A stretch of DNA of 52,073 nucleotides from an uncultured Oscillospiraceae bacterium. GTDB taxonomy: Bacteria > Bacillota > Clostridia > Oscillospirales > Oscillospiraceae. Positions 40,613 through 48,965 of the stretch are shown one piece after another. The stretch lies in contig CAKTGM010000011.1 in the NCBI GenBank assembly GCA_934561515.1, positions 1 to 52,073 on the forward strand, read 5' to 3'. A program made the translations under genes and the position numbers. The notes beneath the pieces are model-generated. The model made no database searches, was not told the DNA's origin, and worked only from the letters and a program-made list of their open reading frames with translations. The stretch's first letter is position 1, and each line of letters begins with the position of its first letter.

Positions 40613-43282
40613 TTAACCGAGCTTGCTCATGATGAGATCGTCCACCGCTGCGAGCGCGTCGTCGACCTTGCTCACCTCGGTGCCGCCGCCCATGGCACTG
40701 TCGCCCTTGCCGCCGCCCTTGCCGCCGCAGATGGGCGCGATGGCCTTGATGATGTCGCCGGCCTTGACGCCGCTTGCGACCGCATCCTTGCCGCAGACCG
40801 CCAGCAGCGTGACCTTGCCCTCGTTGACGGAGGCGAGCACGCCGACGATCTTCGGCTCCTTGTCGCGCAGGAAGTCGCCGAGCTTGCGCAGAGCGTTCGC
40901 ATCCATGCCGTCACGCTGGGCGGTGACGAGCTTGAGGCCCTTGACCTCCTTGGCGGAGGTGAGGAAGGAGCGCGCCTCGCCAAGCGACGCCTGCTCCTTG
41001 AACTTTTCAAGCCGGCTTCTGATCTCCTTCATCTCGCTGAGCATACCGCCGATGCGGCTCTCCAGCTCGTTCGACGTGGTCTTGAGGAGCTGAGAGGCAC
41101 GCATGAGCTTCTCCTGACCGTCTCTGAGCTCTTCGAGCGTCTGACGGCCGGTGATGGCCTCGATGCGGCGCACGCCGGAGGCGACGCTGCCCTCGCTCTT
41201 GATGCGGAAGAGACCGACCTTGGCGGTGTTGTCAAGGTGCGTGCCGCCGCAGAACTCCATGGACACATCGCCCATCTCAACCACACGGACCACATCGCCG
41301 TACTTCTCGCCAAACATGGCGATGGCGCCCTTCTTCTTCGCTTCCTCGATGGGCAGCACCTCGGTCACAACGGGGATGCCGCGCAGGATCACGTCGTTGA
41401 CGAAGGTATCGACCGCGAGCAGCTGCTCGGGCGTGATGGACTCAAAATGCGTGAAGTCGAAGCGCAGACGGTCGGGCTCAACGAGAGATCCCGCCTGATG
41501 CACATGGTCGCCGAGCACCGCCTTGAGCGCGGCGTCGAGAAGATGGGTCGCGGTGTGGCCGCGGCGGATGGCCATGCGGCGTTCCGCGTCGATGCTCGCC
41601 TCCACGGTCTCGCCGAGCTGGAAGCTGCCGGAGACGACCTTGCCGCTGTGCATGAACTTGCCGCCCTTGTTCTTCTGAACGTCGGTGACCTCGAAGACGC
41701 TCTCACCGCAGCGGATCACGCCCGTATCGCCGATCTGGCCGCCCATTTCGGCATAGAACGGGGACTTGTCGAGCACGACAATACCCTCCACGCCGCTCAT
41801 CATGGCCTCGGCCTGCTCGCCCTCGACCACCAGCGCGACGATCTTCGCATCGTCGATGGAATCGTTCTCATAGCCGACAAATTCGGTGGCCGGCACGTCC
41901 TTGCCGAACTCAACGCCTGCCCAGCCGAGGTCGCCGAGCGCCTTGCGCGCCTCGCGCGCGCGGGTCTTCTGCTCCTGCATCTCCTGATCGAAGGCCTTGC
42001 GGTCGAGCGTCATGCCCTCGTCCTCGACCATTTCGATCGTCAGGTCGATGGGGAAGCCGTAGGTGTCGTAGAGCTTGAAGGCGTCCGCGCCGGAGAAGAC
42101 GGTCTCGCCCTTTTCCTTGTGGGCGGAGAGAAGCTCGGTGAAGATCTTCATGCCGCCGTCGATGGTCTTGGCGAAGTTCTCCTCCTCCGTGCGGATGACC
42201 TTGGTGATATAGGCCTGACGCTCGCGCAGCTCGGGATAGTGGCCGCCGTTCTCGTGCACGACCGTGTCCACGACCTCATAGAGGAAGGGGCGGTTGACGC
42301 CGAGGAGCTTGCCGTGGCGCGCGGCTCTTCTCAGCAGGCGGCGCAGCACGTAGCCGCGGCCCTCATTGCTGGGCAGCACGCCGTCGCAGATCATGAAGGA
42401 GGCGGAGCGGATATGGTCGGTGATGACGCGCAGAGAAACGTCCTTCTCGCGGCTCTGGCCGTAGCTCGCGCCGGTGATCTCGGTGACCTTGTTGGTGATG
42501 TTCATCACGGTGTCAACGTCGAAGAGGGAGTCGACATCCTGGCACACAACAGCAAGACGCTCAAGGCCCATACCGGTGTCGATGTTCTTCTGCTTGAGCT
42601 CTTCGTAGTGGTCGTGACCGTCACTGTCGAACTGGGAGAAGACGATGTTCCAGACCTCCATGTAGCGGTCGCATTCGCAGCCGACGGTGCAGCCGGGCTT
42701 GCCGCAGCCGTACTTCTCGCCGCGGTCATAGTAAATTTCGGAGCAGGGACCACAGGGGCCGGAGCCATGCTCCCAGAAGTTGTCTTCCTTGCCGAACTTG
42801 AAGATGCGATCCTCGGGAATGCCGATCTCCTCGTGCCAGATGCGGAACGCCTCGTCATCGGCGGGCGTGGTCTCGTTGCCGGCGAAGACGGAGGGATAGA
42901 GGCGGTTGGGGTCAAGGCCCACCCACTCGGGGCTCGTGAGGAATTCCCACGCCCAGTGGATGGCCTCGGTCTTGAAATAGTCGCCGAACGAGAAGTTGCC
43001 GAGCATTTCAAAATACGTGCCGTGGCGGGCGGTGTGGCCGATGTTTTCAATGTCGCCGGTGCGGATGCACTTCTGGCAGGTGGTCACGCGGTTGCGCGGC
43101 GGCTCCTGCTCGCCGGTGAAGAAGGGCTTCATCGGCGCCATGCCGGAGTTGATGAGCAGCAGCGACGCGTCGTTCTGCGGGATCAGGGAAAAGCTGGGCA
43201 GGCGCAGGTGGCCTTTCGTCTCAAAGAAGTGCAGGAACATTTCCCGCAGCTCGTTGAGACTGTAATTCTTGGGCTGAGACAT
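40613..43282 (-). CDS. alaS: Alanine-tRNA ligase
   Basis: Charges tRNA-Ala. 889 residues, ATG after AAAAGGAGAAACC. The class II catalytic core at the N-terminus has FFETKGHLRLPSFSLIP and FINSGMAPM-like LLINSGMAPMKPFF, then RVTTCQKCIRTGDIENIGHTARHGTYFEMLGNFSFGDYFK. The editing domain carries the zinc motif HTATHLL and CGGTHLDNTA. The C-terminal C-Ala domain includes GGGKGDSAMGGG. It is the third gene of an operon that begins with a T-box leader. Confidence 0.97.
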   Translation of the reverse strand: MSQPKNYSLNELREMFLHFFETKGHLRLPSFSLIPQNDASLLLINSGMAPMKPFFTGEQEPPRNRVTTCQKCIRTGDIENIGHTARHGTYFEMLGNFSFGDYFKTEAIHWAWEFLTSPEWVGLDPNRLYPSVFAGNETTPADDEAFRIWHEEIGIPEDRIFKFGKEDNFWEHGSGPCGPCSEIYYDRGEKYGCGKPGCTVGCECDRYMEVWNIVFSQFDSDGHDHYEELKQKNIDTGMGLERLAVVCQDVDSLFDVDTVMNITNKVTEITGASYGQSREKDVSLRVITDHIRSASFMICDGVLPSNEGRGYVLRRLLRRAARHGKLLGVNRPFLYEVVDTVVHENGGHYPELRERQAYITKVIRTEEENFAKTIDGGMKIFTELLSAHKEKGETVFSGADAFKLYDTYGFPIDLTIEMVEDEGMTLDRKAFDQEMQEQKTRAREARKALGDLGWAGVEFGKDVPATEFVGYENDSIDDAKIVALVVEGEQAEAMMSGVEGIVVLDKSPFYAEMGGQIGDTGVIRCGESVFEVTDVQKNKGGKFMHSGKVVSGSFQLGETVEASIDAERRMAIRRGHTATHLLDAALKAVLGDHVHQAGSLVEPDRLRFDFTHFESITPEQLLAVDTFVNDVILRGIPVVTEVLPIEEAKKKGAIAMFGEKYGDVVRVVEMGDVSMEFCGGTHLDNTAKVGLFRIKSEGSVASGVRRIEAITGRQTLEELRDGQEKLMRASQLLKTTSNELESRIGGMLSEMKEIRSRLEKFKEQASLGEARSFLTSAKEVKGLKLVTAQRDGMDANALRKLGDFLRDKEPKIVGVLASVNEGKVTLLAVCGKDAVASGVKAGDIIKAIAPICGGKGGGKGDSAMGGGTEVSKVDDALAAVDDLIMSKLG

Positions 43283-43298
43283 AAGTTGGTTTCTCCTT

Positions 43299-43976
43299 TT
43301 ATTGTAAAATTTCTTGTTGTTCGTTTTGCTCTTTCAGATCAGCGCTCAGCGCTGCGAGCTCGCGCTCGAGGTTTTGATAGAACTGCGCGACGTGCCAGCC
43401 GTCGCAGAGCGCATGGTTGATAAAAAGCGACATCGGCAGCATCATGCGGCCGTTTTCCTCGCGGTATTTTCCCCATGCAAAACGCGGGTTGCTGTCGTCC
43501 GCGCCGCCGGCAGGCTCCTTGATCTGCGTATAGCAGAGCCATGGCACGCAGGAGACGAAGAAATGCGCCAGCACATCGCCATCCTCGGTCAGCGTGCCGC
43601 GCGCGAGCGTCTCGCGCTGCCGCCGCTTGCCCTCGGCGACAAACTTTTCATACGATGAAAGGTCGTCTTCGAGCAGGCAGTAGACGTAAACGCCCGTGCC
43701 GTCCGGCTTCATCACGGTGTACGACGGGTTGCAGTGGTCGTATTCGACGACCTGCCCGTCGCTCAGCAATCGCCGCCGCAGCTCGGGCACGGCGTTCGCC
43801 GCGCGCATCACCGCGTAGAGGAAGCTTAGAAAAAACGGACGGCCATGGAGCGAATCGAGAAGCTCCGTAATGTCCACCGGGACCGTGATACCCGCCCAGG
43901 GGTCGCTCATGGAGCGGAAGTATTCAAACTGCCCGCCGCGCGGGTCCTTTGTCATGTCGATGATCGTTCTTGCCAT
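43299..43976 (-). CDS. Type A chloramphenicol acetyltransferase-like protein
   Basis: 225 residues, 4 bases downstream of the lipoprotein stop; site GAGGGGG. The CAT fold is indicated by DPRGGQFEYFRSMSDPWAGITVPVDI at the N-terminus, PSYTVMKPDGTGVYVYCL in the middle, and LPMSLFINHALCDGWHVAQFYQNLE at the C-terminus. The catalytic HxxxDG (His in NHALCDG) is kept; the His before it is Asn instead. Many such chromosomal CAT-like proteins have uncertain substrates, and activity on chloramphenicol cannot be assumed. It lies between the T-box leader and alaS. Confidence 0.85.
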   Translation of the reverse strand: MARTIIDMTKDPRGGQFEYFRSMSDPWAGITVPVDITELLDSLHGRPFFLSFLYAVMRAANAVPELRRRLLSDGQVVEYDHCNPSYTVMKPDGTGVYVYCLLEDDLSSYEKFVAEGKRRQRETLARGTLTEDGDVLAHFFVSCVPWLCYTQIKEPAGGADDSNPRFAWGKYREENGRMMLPMSLFINHALCDGWHVAQFYQNLERELAALSADLKEQNEQQEILQ

Positions 43977-43980
43977 TTGC

Positions 43981-44397
43981 TCATTTCCCCCTCACATCCA
44001 GTCCGATGAGGTTCATCTCCGGGTCGAAGGCGATGCGGAAGATCACGGATTTTTTGTCGTACTTTGCGCGGATGACGGCGATGCCGTGCACTTCCTCCGC
44101 GTCCGTCACGCCCGTCACCATCGAATCCTTCACCTTTTTGAAGCGGCCGCGCCCTTCGGCCGCGCGCTCCATCATCGTTTCGATCGCCTCGGCGCTCGTC
44201 TGCGCTCGCACATCCTCGCGCATCTCGTCGTAAACCGCTTCGTATTCGCCCTTTGTCAGCTGCGACATCACGGAAAGCCCCGCGCGCGAGACCTCGTCTT
44301 CGTCCATGCCGTCGGGCAGCTTATTGCCCTTGCAGCCGCTCAGCACGAGAAGAAGGAGCATCGCGAGCGACGCGATCAGGTATCCTCTTTTGCGCAT
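43981..44397 (-). CDS. Putative lipoprotein, DUF3887-like
   Basis: 138 residues, ATG after AAAGGAACAGG. A signal peptide ends in a lipobox (LIASLAMLLLLVLSGC). The mature part begins KGNKLPDGMDEDEVSRAG and has the family-like pattern QLTKGEYEAVYDEM, RFKKVKDSMVTGV and IRAKYDKKSVIFRIAFDPEMNLIGL. This resembles small NTF2-like exported domains called DUF3887. It is the first gene after the T-box terminator and has 4 bases to the CAT-like gene. Confidence 0.75.
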   Translation of the reverse strand: MRKRGYLIASLAMLLLLVLSGCKGNKLPDGMDEDEVSRAGLSVMSQLTKGEYEAVYDEMREDVRAQTSAEAIETMMERAAEGRGRFKKVKDSMVTGVTDAEEVHGIAVIRAKYDKKSVIFRIAFDPEMNLIGLDVRGK

Positions 44398-44414
44398 AAA
44401 TCCTGTTCCTTTCT

Positions 44415-44656
44415 AAAAAAACAAAGCCTCCGTCCCTATCCATAGGGGCGAAGGCTTTTAAGCTTCACGGTACCACCCTAATTATCCTTTCCCTGCGGGA
44501 AAGGCATCTTAGCCGTCCGGTAACGGGGACGAGACGTTCCGCTCCTCGCGGACTGCTCCAAAGCGGCTGCTCTGCACCGGTCGCCGAGGGCTTTCACCGT
44601 TCCCCTCTCGCTTCAAGGCTCGTTTGCGAAGCTGACTTTTTCATCGCGTTTTTCTG
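44415..44656 (-). promoter_or_regulatory. T-box leader (tRNA-sensing, probably tRNA-Ala)
   Basis: On the minus strand the T-box sequence AGGGTGGTACCG (44468-44479) is followed by a terminator (AAAGCCTTCG with CCCTAT, and ATAGGG with CGGAGGCTTT) and seven T residues at 44415-44421. Upstream are a stem III-like CCTTTCCC/GGGAAAGG hairpin and a Stem I with GAGAGGGG and an apical GGTGAAAG loop, as in known T-boxes. GCN triplets occur in the predicted specifier arm (GAGCAG twice), and alaS is in the operon, so tRNA-Ala is the likely effector. The exact specifier was not resolved. Confidence 0.9.
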
Positions 44657-44662
44657 CCGTCT

Positions 44663-44690
44663 ATTATAGCGATATTTCACCTTTTGTCAA
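44663..44690 (-). promoter_or_regulatory. Promoter of the T-box-alaS operon
   Basis: On the minus strand TTGACA (44685-44690) and TATAAT (44663-44668), both perfect, with a 16-base spacer. Confidence 0.9.
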
Positions 44691-44752
44691 GACCTCCCGC
44701 CGCGCGGCAGAAACAGAAAAGATCATCACAACAACGGTATCTTTTTCATCCG

Positions 44753-46003
44753 CTACGCTTCCGAGATCATTTTCGTAGGGGTAGCGTCCGATACAAAGAT
44801 CATGCTGTCATAAAGTACAGCCGGCGGCTGAAACATCCGATAGCTTGGCGGGAGCAGCCGCATCAGGGGCGAATAGCTTTCTCCCAGATTCCCGAGATAT
44901 GTATATTCAGCGATCTCTCTGCCAAGCTCCGAGGGGTCCGGGATTTTTGCAAAATCAAGCCAGCAGCGATCATATCCGGCGAGTTTTGCCGCCTTAGCCA
45001 AGGGGTCATGGGAATAAAACACCTGCTCGGTGCGTTTGCCGGATGACCTCTCCGGCAGATTGCAGCGTGTTTTATAAAAATCCGTACCGATCACATAGTA
45101 ACCATTCTCTGCATCTTTGGACAGGATTTTCCCCATGGAGTCATAGCTGCCCCATTTTGCAACGTGGCTGTTGTGACCCGTTACAAAGATGCGTTCACGG
45201 CCGCGCAGCTGCTCCCGCTGAAAGATCCACTCCACATTTTCCGCCATGAATCCATCTCGCAGCGCGCCGCCGTCAGCGGTCGGCACGCTTTGCAATTCGC
45301 AATATTGCAGCAGCATATCCGCATAATGGAGCGTCTTGTCGGATGCGCCGCTGCTTTCCAGTTCATTCTTTACCCGTGAGAGGATCTCTGTCTGCGTGGA
45401 GAGATCGTATGCGGGGTTCAAATTCTCTCCCTCCGCGAGCTTCTCCAGCTCGCTTGTGTCGATGTTCGATTCCGCGCAGCCTTCCATCAAAAATTGAAGT
45501 GTGCGGGAAATTCGCTGCATATCAAAGCCGTAAAAGCGAACATCCTCCCCCGCCGAAGCGTTTTCGTTGTATTCACGCAGATAGGAGATGAGTTCTGCCA
45601 TCTCCTCCGTTCGATAAATGGCAAAGCCGATCGCGGCCGCAGCCTCCTGCGCAGTTCCCTCCCCACCGTGGATATACCGATCGACCGCTTCGCATCCGCC
45701 GCAGTCGCCCTCAAGGGCAAATGCCCTGACGCCGCGCTCTTCGAGCAGTTTTTTGAAGACCTCCAGCTTCAATTGCTGGAATTCAACGTTTCCATGCGTT
45801 GCCTCGCCCAGCGCGATGATCTTTTTCTCTTCCGGGATAGAAAGGGCTTCCACCGGGAGCGCATATTCTTGAAGCTCATCCACATTGGCGGCTTCCCCCG
45901 TGGAAAAGCCGCCGAAACGCAGGAAGACAATGAACAACAGCAGCGCGGCGAACATCGCTCCCATTAGAATATATCTGATCTTGCATTTTCCTTTTTTCTT
46001 CAT
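44753..46003 (-). CDS. Membrane-anchored erythromycin esterase-like protein
   Basis: 416 residues. A basic N-terminus and one hydrophobic segment (ILMGAMFAALLLFIVFL, 12-28) anchor the protein or act as signal peptide. The rest follows the erythromycin esterase superfamily: IIALGEATHGNVEF with the catalytic His, VRAFALEGDCGGCEAVDRYIHGG, and FVTGHNSHVAKWGSYDSMG near the middle, then YYVIGTDFY. True EreA/EreB enzymes are cytoplasmic and hydrolyse macrolides; many homologues with signal sequences have unknown substrates. It is 44 bases after the membrane-XRE gene. The AT content is higher than in its neighbours, which may hint at transfer. Confidence 0.82.
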   Translation of the reverse strand: MKKKGKCKIRYILMGAMFAALLLFIVFLRFGGFSTGEAANVDELQEYALPVEALSIPEEKKIIALGEATHGNVEFQQLKLEVFKKLLEERGVRAFALEGDCGGCEAVDRYIHGGEGTAQEAAAAIGFAIYRTEEMAELISYLREYNENASAGEDVRFYGFDMQRISRTLQFLMEGCAESNIDTSELEKLAEGENLNPAYDLSTQTEILSRVKNELESSGASDKTLHYADMLLQYCELQSVPTADGGALRDGFMAENVEWIFQREQLRGRERIFVTGHNSHVAKWGSYDSMGKILSKDAENGYYVIGTDFYKTRCNLPERSSGKRTEQVFYSHDPLAKAAKLAGYDRCWLDFAKIPDPSELGREIAEYTYLGNLGESYSPLMRLLPPSYRMFQPPAVLYDSMIFVSDATPTKMISEA

Positions 46004-46047
46004 CTCTGATAATACCTCATAACATTTGCAACGTTTTTGTTTCTCAA

Positions 46048-46401
46048 TTACCGCACTTCGTGCAGCAATTCCTCGGCAGAAAGGTCAAACAGCTTTGCAA
46101 GGGCAATCAAGTTCGAGGTGCTCGGGTCAGACGTTCCGTTCTCCCATTTGGAAACCGCCTGCCTGCTTACACCGATCGCCTCTGCTACAAATTCCTGCGT
46201 CATTTTGCACTCTTCACGATGCTGTTTCAAAACCTCGCCCAGCGATCGTTTGATCTCAGCTTTTTCTTTTCTGACATCTTTTGACCTGATGTATCGGATC
46301 AGCGCTTTGATGAGGACGATCCCCAAGACCACAAATGTGACGATCACTGAAAGACCGAACAGCAGGACAAAAGCAAAGGAAGCCACGCCCACAAGTTTCA
46401 T
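46048..46401 (-). CDS. Membrane-anchored XRE-family regulator
   Basis: 117 residues from the ATG at 46401 (GGGAGGTGATGAT upstream). One membrane segment is at the N-terminus (FAFVLLFGLSVIVTFVVLGIVLIKAL), followed by a basic helix and a C-terminal helix-turn-helix: LGEVLKQHREECKMTQEFVAEAIGVSRQAVSKWENGTSDPS. It is the reverse order of the gene at 12294, but shares the same operator-promoter layout. It likely controls itself and the esterase-like gene, which is 44 bases downstream. Ligand or stress signal unknown. Confidence 0.85.
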   Translation of the reverse strand: MKLVGVASFAFVLLFGLSVIVTFVVLGIVLIKALIRYIRSKDVRKEKAEIKRSLGEVLKQHREECKMTQEFVAEAIGVSRQAVSKWENGTSDPSTSNLIALAKLFDLSAEELLHEVR

Positions 46402-46423
46402 ATCATCACCTCCCAACGGCTCT

Positions 46424-46475
46424 ATGGTAGCGATTTCCCGCATTTTTCGCCACCAACTATCGCGATACTATCGGT
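46424..46475 (-). promoter_or_regulatory. Operator and promoter of the membrane-XRE/esterase unit
   Basis: The 26-base motif at 46450-46475 (minus strand; ACCGATAGTA, four bases, GATA, one base, TTGGT) includes the palindrome TATCGCGATA. It matches the motif at 12213 in 21 of 26 positions. A TACCAT box (46424-46429) follows after exactly 20 bases, the same spacing as TATGAT in the other copy. Confidence 0.65.
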
Positions 46476-46600
46476 TGCGTTCCGGTTGCAAATGTAAAAT
46501 GCCGCCCTTTTCCGCGCAAAAAGGGCATAAAAGCGTTTTCAGTATATCACGGCGGCGGTCAAAAAGACAGCGCTGTCTGAGTCTTCGCCGAAACACGCCC

Positions 46601-46629
46601 TTGCCTTTGTGCGGAAAATGGCATATACT
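46601..46629 (+). promoter_or_regulatory. Promoter of the EamA gene
   Basis: TTGCCT (46601-46606) and TATACT (46624-46629) with a 17-base spacer. Confidence 0.75.
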
Positions 46630-46661
46630 GCTTTCGTTTGATGAATGAAGGGAGAATCATT

Positions 46662-47624
46662 ATGAACCGTTCCCGCTCCGGCTATATTTATATCGTTCTC
46701 TGCGCCGTGATCTTCAGCACGATGGAGGTCATGCTCAAAACGGTGCATGGCGTGTTTGCCCCCATGCAGATCACCTGCCTGCGCTTTCTCGTCGGCGGCG
46801 TGCTGCTCATCCCCTTCGCCGTGCGCTCGATGAAGAAGAAGAACGCCGTCCTCACGCGCAGGGACCTCGGCTTCTTTGCGTGCGCGGGCTTTCTGTGCGT
46901 TGTCATCGCCATGTCGCTCTATCAGATGTCCGTCACCTATACGCGCGCGTCCATCGTTGCGGTCATCTTCTCCTGCAATCCGATCTTCGTCACGATGCTC
47001 GCGCACCTTCTGCTGCACGAGGAGATCCATAAAAACCACATCATCGCGCTCATCCTCGAACTCACCGCCGCGCTCATCATCATTGACCCCCTCCACTCCT
47101 CTCTTGACCCCACGGGCGCGCTGCTCGCCATTCTGTCGGCCGCCATGTTCTCTTTCTACAGCGTGTTCGGCAAAAAGCGCACGCCGCGCTTCGGCGGCAT
47201 CGCCGTCACCTGCCTGAGCTTCCTTTTCGGCGCATCGGAGCTTACCCTTCTGCTGCTCTTCGGCCGCACGGCGGCGGGCGCGTCGCTCTACGGCGCGCTG
47301 GGGCTGAATATCTTCATCGACGTGCCGCTCTTTGAAAACATCCCCCTCTCCGCCCTGCCCGCGCTTCTCTACATCTGCTGCATCAACTCGGCGGCGGGCT
47401 TCGTCTGTCACATGATGGCGATGGAAAAGACCTCCGCGCAGGAGGCGTCGCTCATCTTCTTCCTGAAGCCCATCATCGCGCCGATCTTCGCATTTCTTTT
47501 CCTCAAGGAGGAAATTCCGCTCAACATGATCGTCGGCATCGTCTGCTTCCTCGCAGGCTCGCTGTGCGCGATCCTGCCGGGCATTCTCGCCCAGCGAAAA
47601 CTCCTGAAAGCAGAACAGAAATAA
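46662..47624 (+). CDS. EamA (DMT) family transporter
   Basis: 320 residues from the ATG at 46662 with AAGGGAGAATC upstream; an earlier in-frame ATG at 46638 has no site. Ten hydrophobic segments in two repeats of five: SGYIYIVLCAVIFSTMEVMLKTVHG at the start and SAAMFSFYSVFGKKR at the start of the second half, with ITCLRFLVGGVLLIPFAV and LIFFLKPIIAPIFAFLFLKEEI marking the EamA pattern. It is a drug/metabolite exporter family member whose substrate cannot be told. It is a single-gene unit with a bidirectional terminator. Confidence 0.92.
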   Translation: MNRSRSGYIYIVLCAVIFSTMEVMLKTVHGVFAPMQITCLRFLVGGVLLIPFAVRSMKKKNAVLTRRDLGFFACAGFLCVVIAMSLYQMSVTYTRASIVAVIFSCNPIFVTMLAHLLLHEEIHKNHIIALILELTAALIIIDPLHSSLDPTGALLAILSAAMFSFYSVFGKKRTPRFGGIAVTCLSFLFGASELTLLLLFGRTAAGASLYGALGLNIFIDVPLFENIPLSALPALLYICCINSAAGFVCHMMAMEKTSAQEASLIFFLKPIIAPIFAFLFLKEEIPLNMIVGIVCFLAGSLCAILPGILAQRKLLKAEQK

Positions 47625-47636
47625 GCCAAAGCGTCA

Positions 47637-47674
47637 AAAAGGGCCGCTCTCTTTTGGAAGAGAGCGGCCCTTTT
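47637..47674. terminator. Bidirectional terminator between the EamA and U32 genes
   Basis: Perfect 17-base arms around TTGG, with A-run and T-run on either side, suiting both converging genes. Confidence 0.93.
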
Positions 47675-47684
47675 CATTTTGTCC

Positions 47685-48908
47685 TCAGTCCTTTGCGCCC
47701 AGCGAGACCGCGTGGCGCACGAAGCTCATCGGCGGCACATAACGCGGCAGCTTCATCTTGAAAACCGTCTGCGGTGTGCGCGGCTCGGTGAGCTCGAAGC
47801 CCTCGAGATCGTGCATCACGGGAGCGGTCATCGTGAAGGGTCGGCAGTCGGGGCCGACAAGCTCGATCTCGTCGCCCGCGGCAAACTTGTTGCGCAGCGA
47901 CAGCGTTGCGCTGCCCTGCTCGTCGCAGTCTGTCACGACCGCGCAGACCTGCCAGTCGCGGATGTAGCGGGAATTGGCGTAATACTGCCCCGGCTGGCCG
48001 TAGTAAAAGCCCGTGGAATAATGGCGGTGGCTGACGTGCTCCACCTCGTCGCGCCAGACAGGGTCTGCCTCCCTGCCCGCCGCCACATCGTCGAGCACGT
48101 GGCGGTATGCGCCCGTCACGATGGCGGCGTAGTAGGCGGACTTTGCGCGGCCCTCGATCTTGATGCAGTCGATGCCCGCCTCCATGATGTCGTCCAGATG
48201 GTCGATCATGCACATATCGCGCGAATTCATGATGTAGGTACCCTTCTCATCCTCAAAGACAGGGAAATACTCGCCGGGGCGCTTTTCCTCCATCAGCGCG
48301 TACTGATAGCGGCAGGGCTGGGCGCAGGCGCCGCGGTTCGAGTCGCGCCCGGTCATGTAGTTCGAGAGCAGGCATCTGCCCGAATAGCTCACGCACATTG
48401 CGCCGTGGCAGAAGGTCTCGATCTCCAGCTTCTCGGGAATTTTCGTCCGCATTTCGCGGATTTCCTGTAAAGATACTTCCCTTGCCAGCACCACTCTTTT
48501 CGCGCCCAGATCATACCACGCGCGGGCGCACTCGTAGTTGGCGATGGACTGCTGCGTGGAGACGTGGCGCTCGCACTTCGGCGCGTACTTCCCCGCGAGC
48601 GTGAACGCGCCGAGGTCTGCTAAAATGAGCGCATCGACGCCCGCGTCATTCAGCCGCTCCAGGTGCTCGGGAAGGCGCGCGACCTCGTCGTTGCGCGGCA
48701 TGGTGTTCACCGTCACGTGCACGCGCACACCATAGTCATGCGCGAACCTCACGGCCTTGGGCAGCTCCTCGGGCGTAAAGTTGCCCGCGAACGAGCGCAT
48801 CCCGAAGCTCGTGCCCGCGAGGTACACCGCGTCCGCGCCGTAGAGCACGGCCATCTGCAATCTTTCCATATCGCCCGCCGGGGCGAGGATCTCGGGTTTC
48901 TTTCTCAT
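47685..48908 (-). CDS. U32 family tRNA hydroxylation protein (TrhP/YrrO-like)
   Basis: 407 residues, ATG after AGAGGAACAG. Begins KPEILAPAGDMERLQMAVLYGADAVYL, then the U32 cysteine block ETFCHGAMCVSYSGRCLLSNYMTGRDSNRGACAQPCRY near residue 165-200, and GIDCIKIEGRAKSAYYAAIVTGAYR. Such proteins (RlhA, TrhP, YrrN/YrrO) are linked to hydroxylation of rRNA or tRNA rather than to proteolysis, with an iron-sulfur cluster on the conserved cysteines. The closest role here is tRNA uridine-34 hydroxylation, inferred from family and context after mltG. Confidence 0.88.
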   Translation of the reverse strand: MRKKPEILAPAGDMERLQMAVLYGADAVYLAGTSFGMRSFAGNFTPEELPKAVRFAHDYGVRVHVTVNTMPRNDEVARLPEHLERLNDAGVDALILADLGAFTLAGKYAPKCERHVSTQQSIANYECARAWYDLGAKRVVLAREVSLQEIREMRTKIPEKLEIETFCHGAMCVSYSGRCLLSNYMTGRDSNRGACAQPCRYQYALMEEKRPGEYFPVFEDEKGTYIMNSRDMCMIDHLDDIMEAGIDCIKIEGRAKSAYYAAIVTGAYRHVLDDVAAGREADPVWRDEVEHVSHRHYSTGFYYGQPGQYYANSRYIRDWQVCAVVTDCDEQGSATLSLRNKFAAGDEIELVGPDCRPFTMTAPVMHDLEGFELTEPRTPQTVFKMKLPRYVPPMSFVRHAVSLGAKD

Positions 48909-48925
48909 ACTGTTCCTCTTTCAAA

Positions 48926-48955
48926 GCGGCAGCATGGCCGGTGCCATGCTGCCGC
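48926..48955. terminator. Perfect hairpin between mltG and the U32 gene
   Basis: GCGGCAGCATGGC and its exact complement (48926-48938 and 48943-48955) around CGGT. On the minus strand it is followed only by TTTGA, so it is a weak terminator or an RNA-stability element between the two genes. Confidence 0.55.
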
Positions 48956-48965
48956 ATCGTTTTTG

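Noticed and set aside
40565..43420. A 951-codon open frame on the plus strand opposite alaS
   Set aside because: It mirrors alaS, a conserved gene with all its motifs; the plus frame has no ribosome site, is rich in Val/Leu/Ala/Asp as expected from reversed GC-rich codons, and matches no family.
43299..43976. Calling the CAT-like gene a chloramphenicol resistance gene
   Set aside because: It is a chromosomal, T-box-linked gene with Asn replacing the first His of the usual His-His pair; the substrate cannot be inferred.
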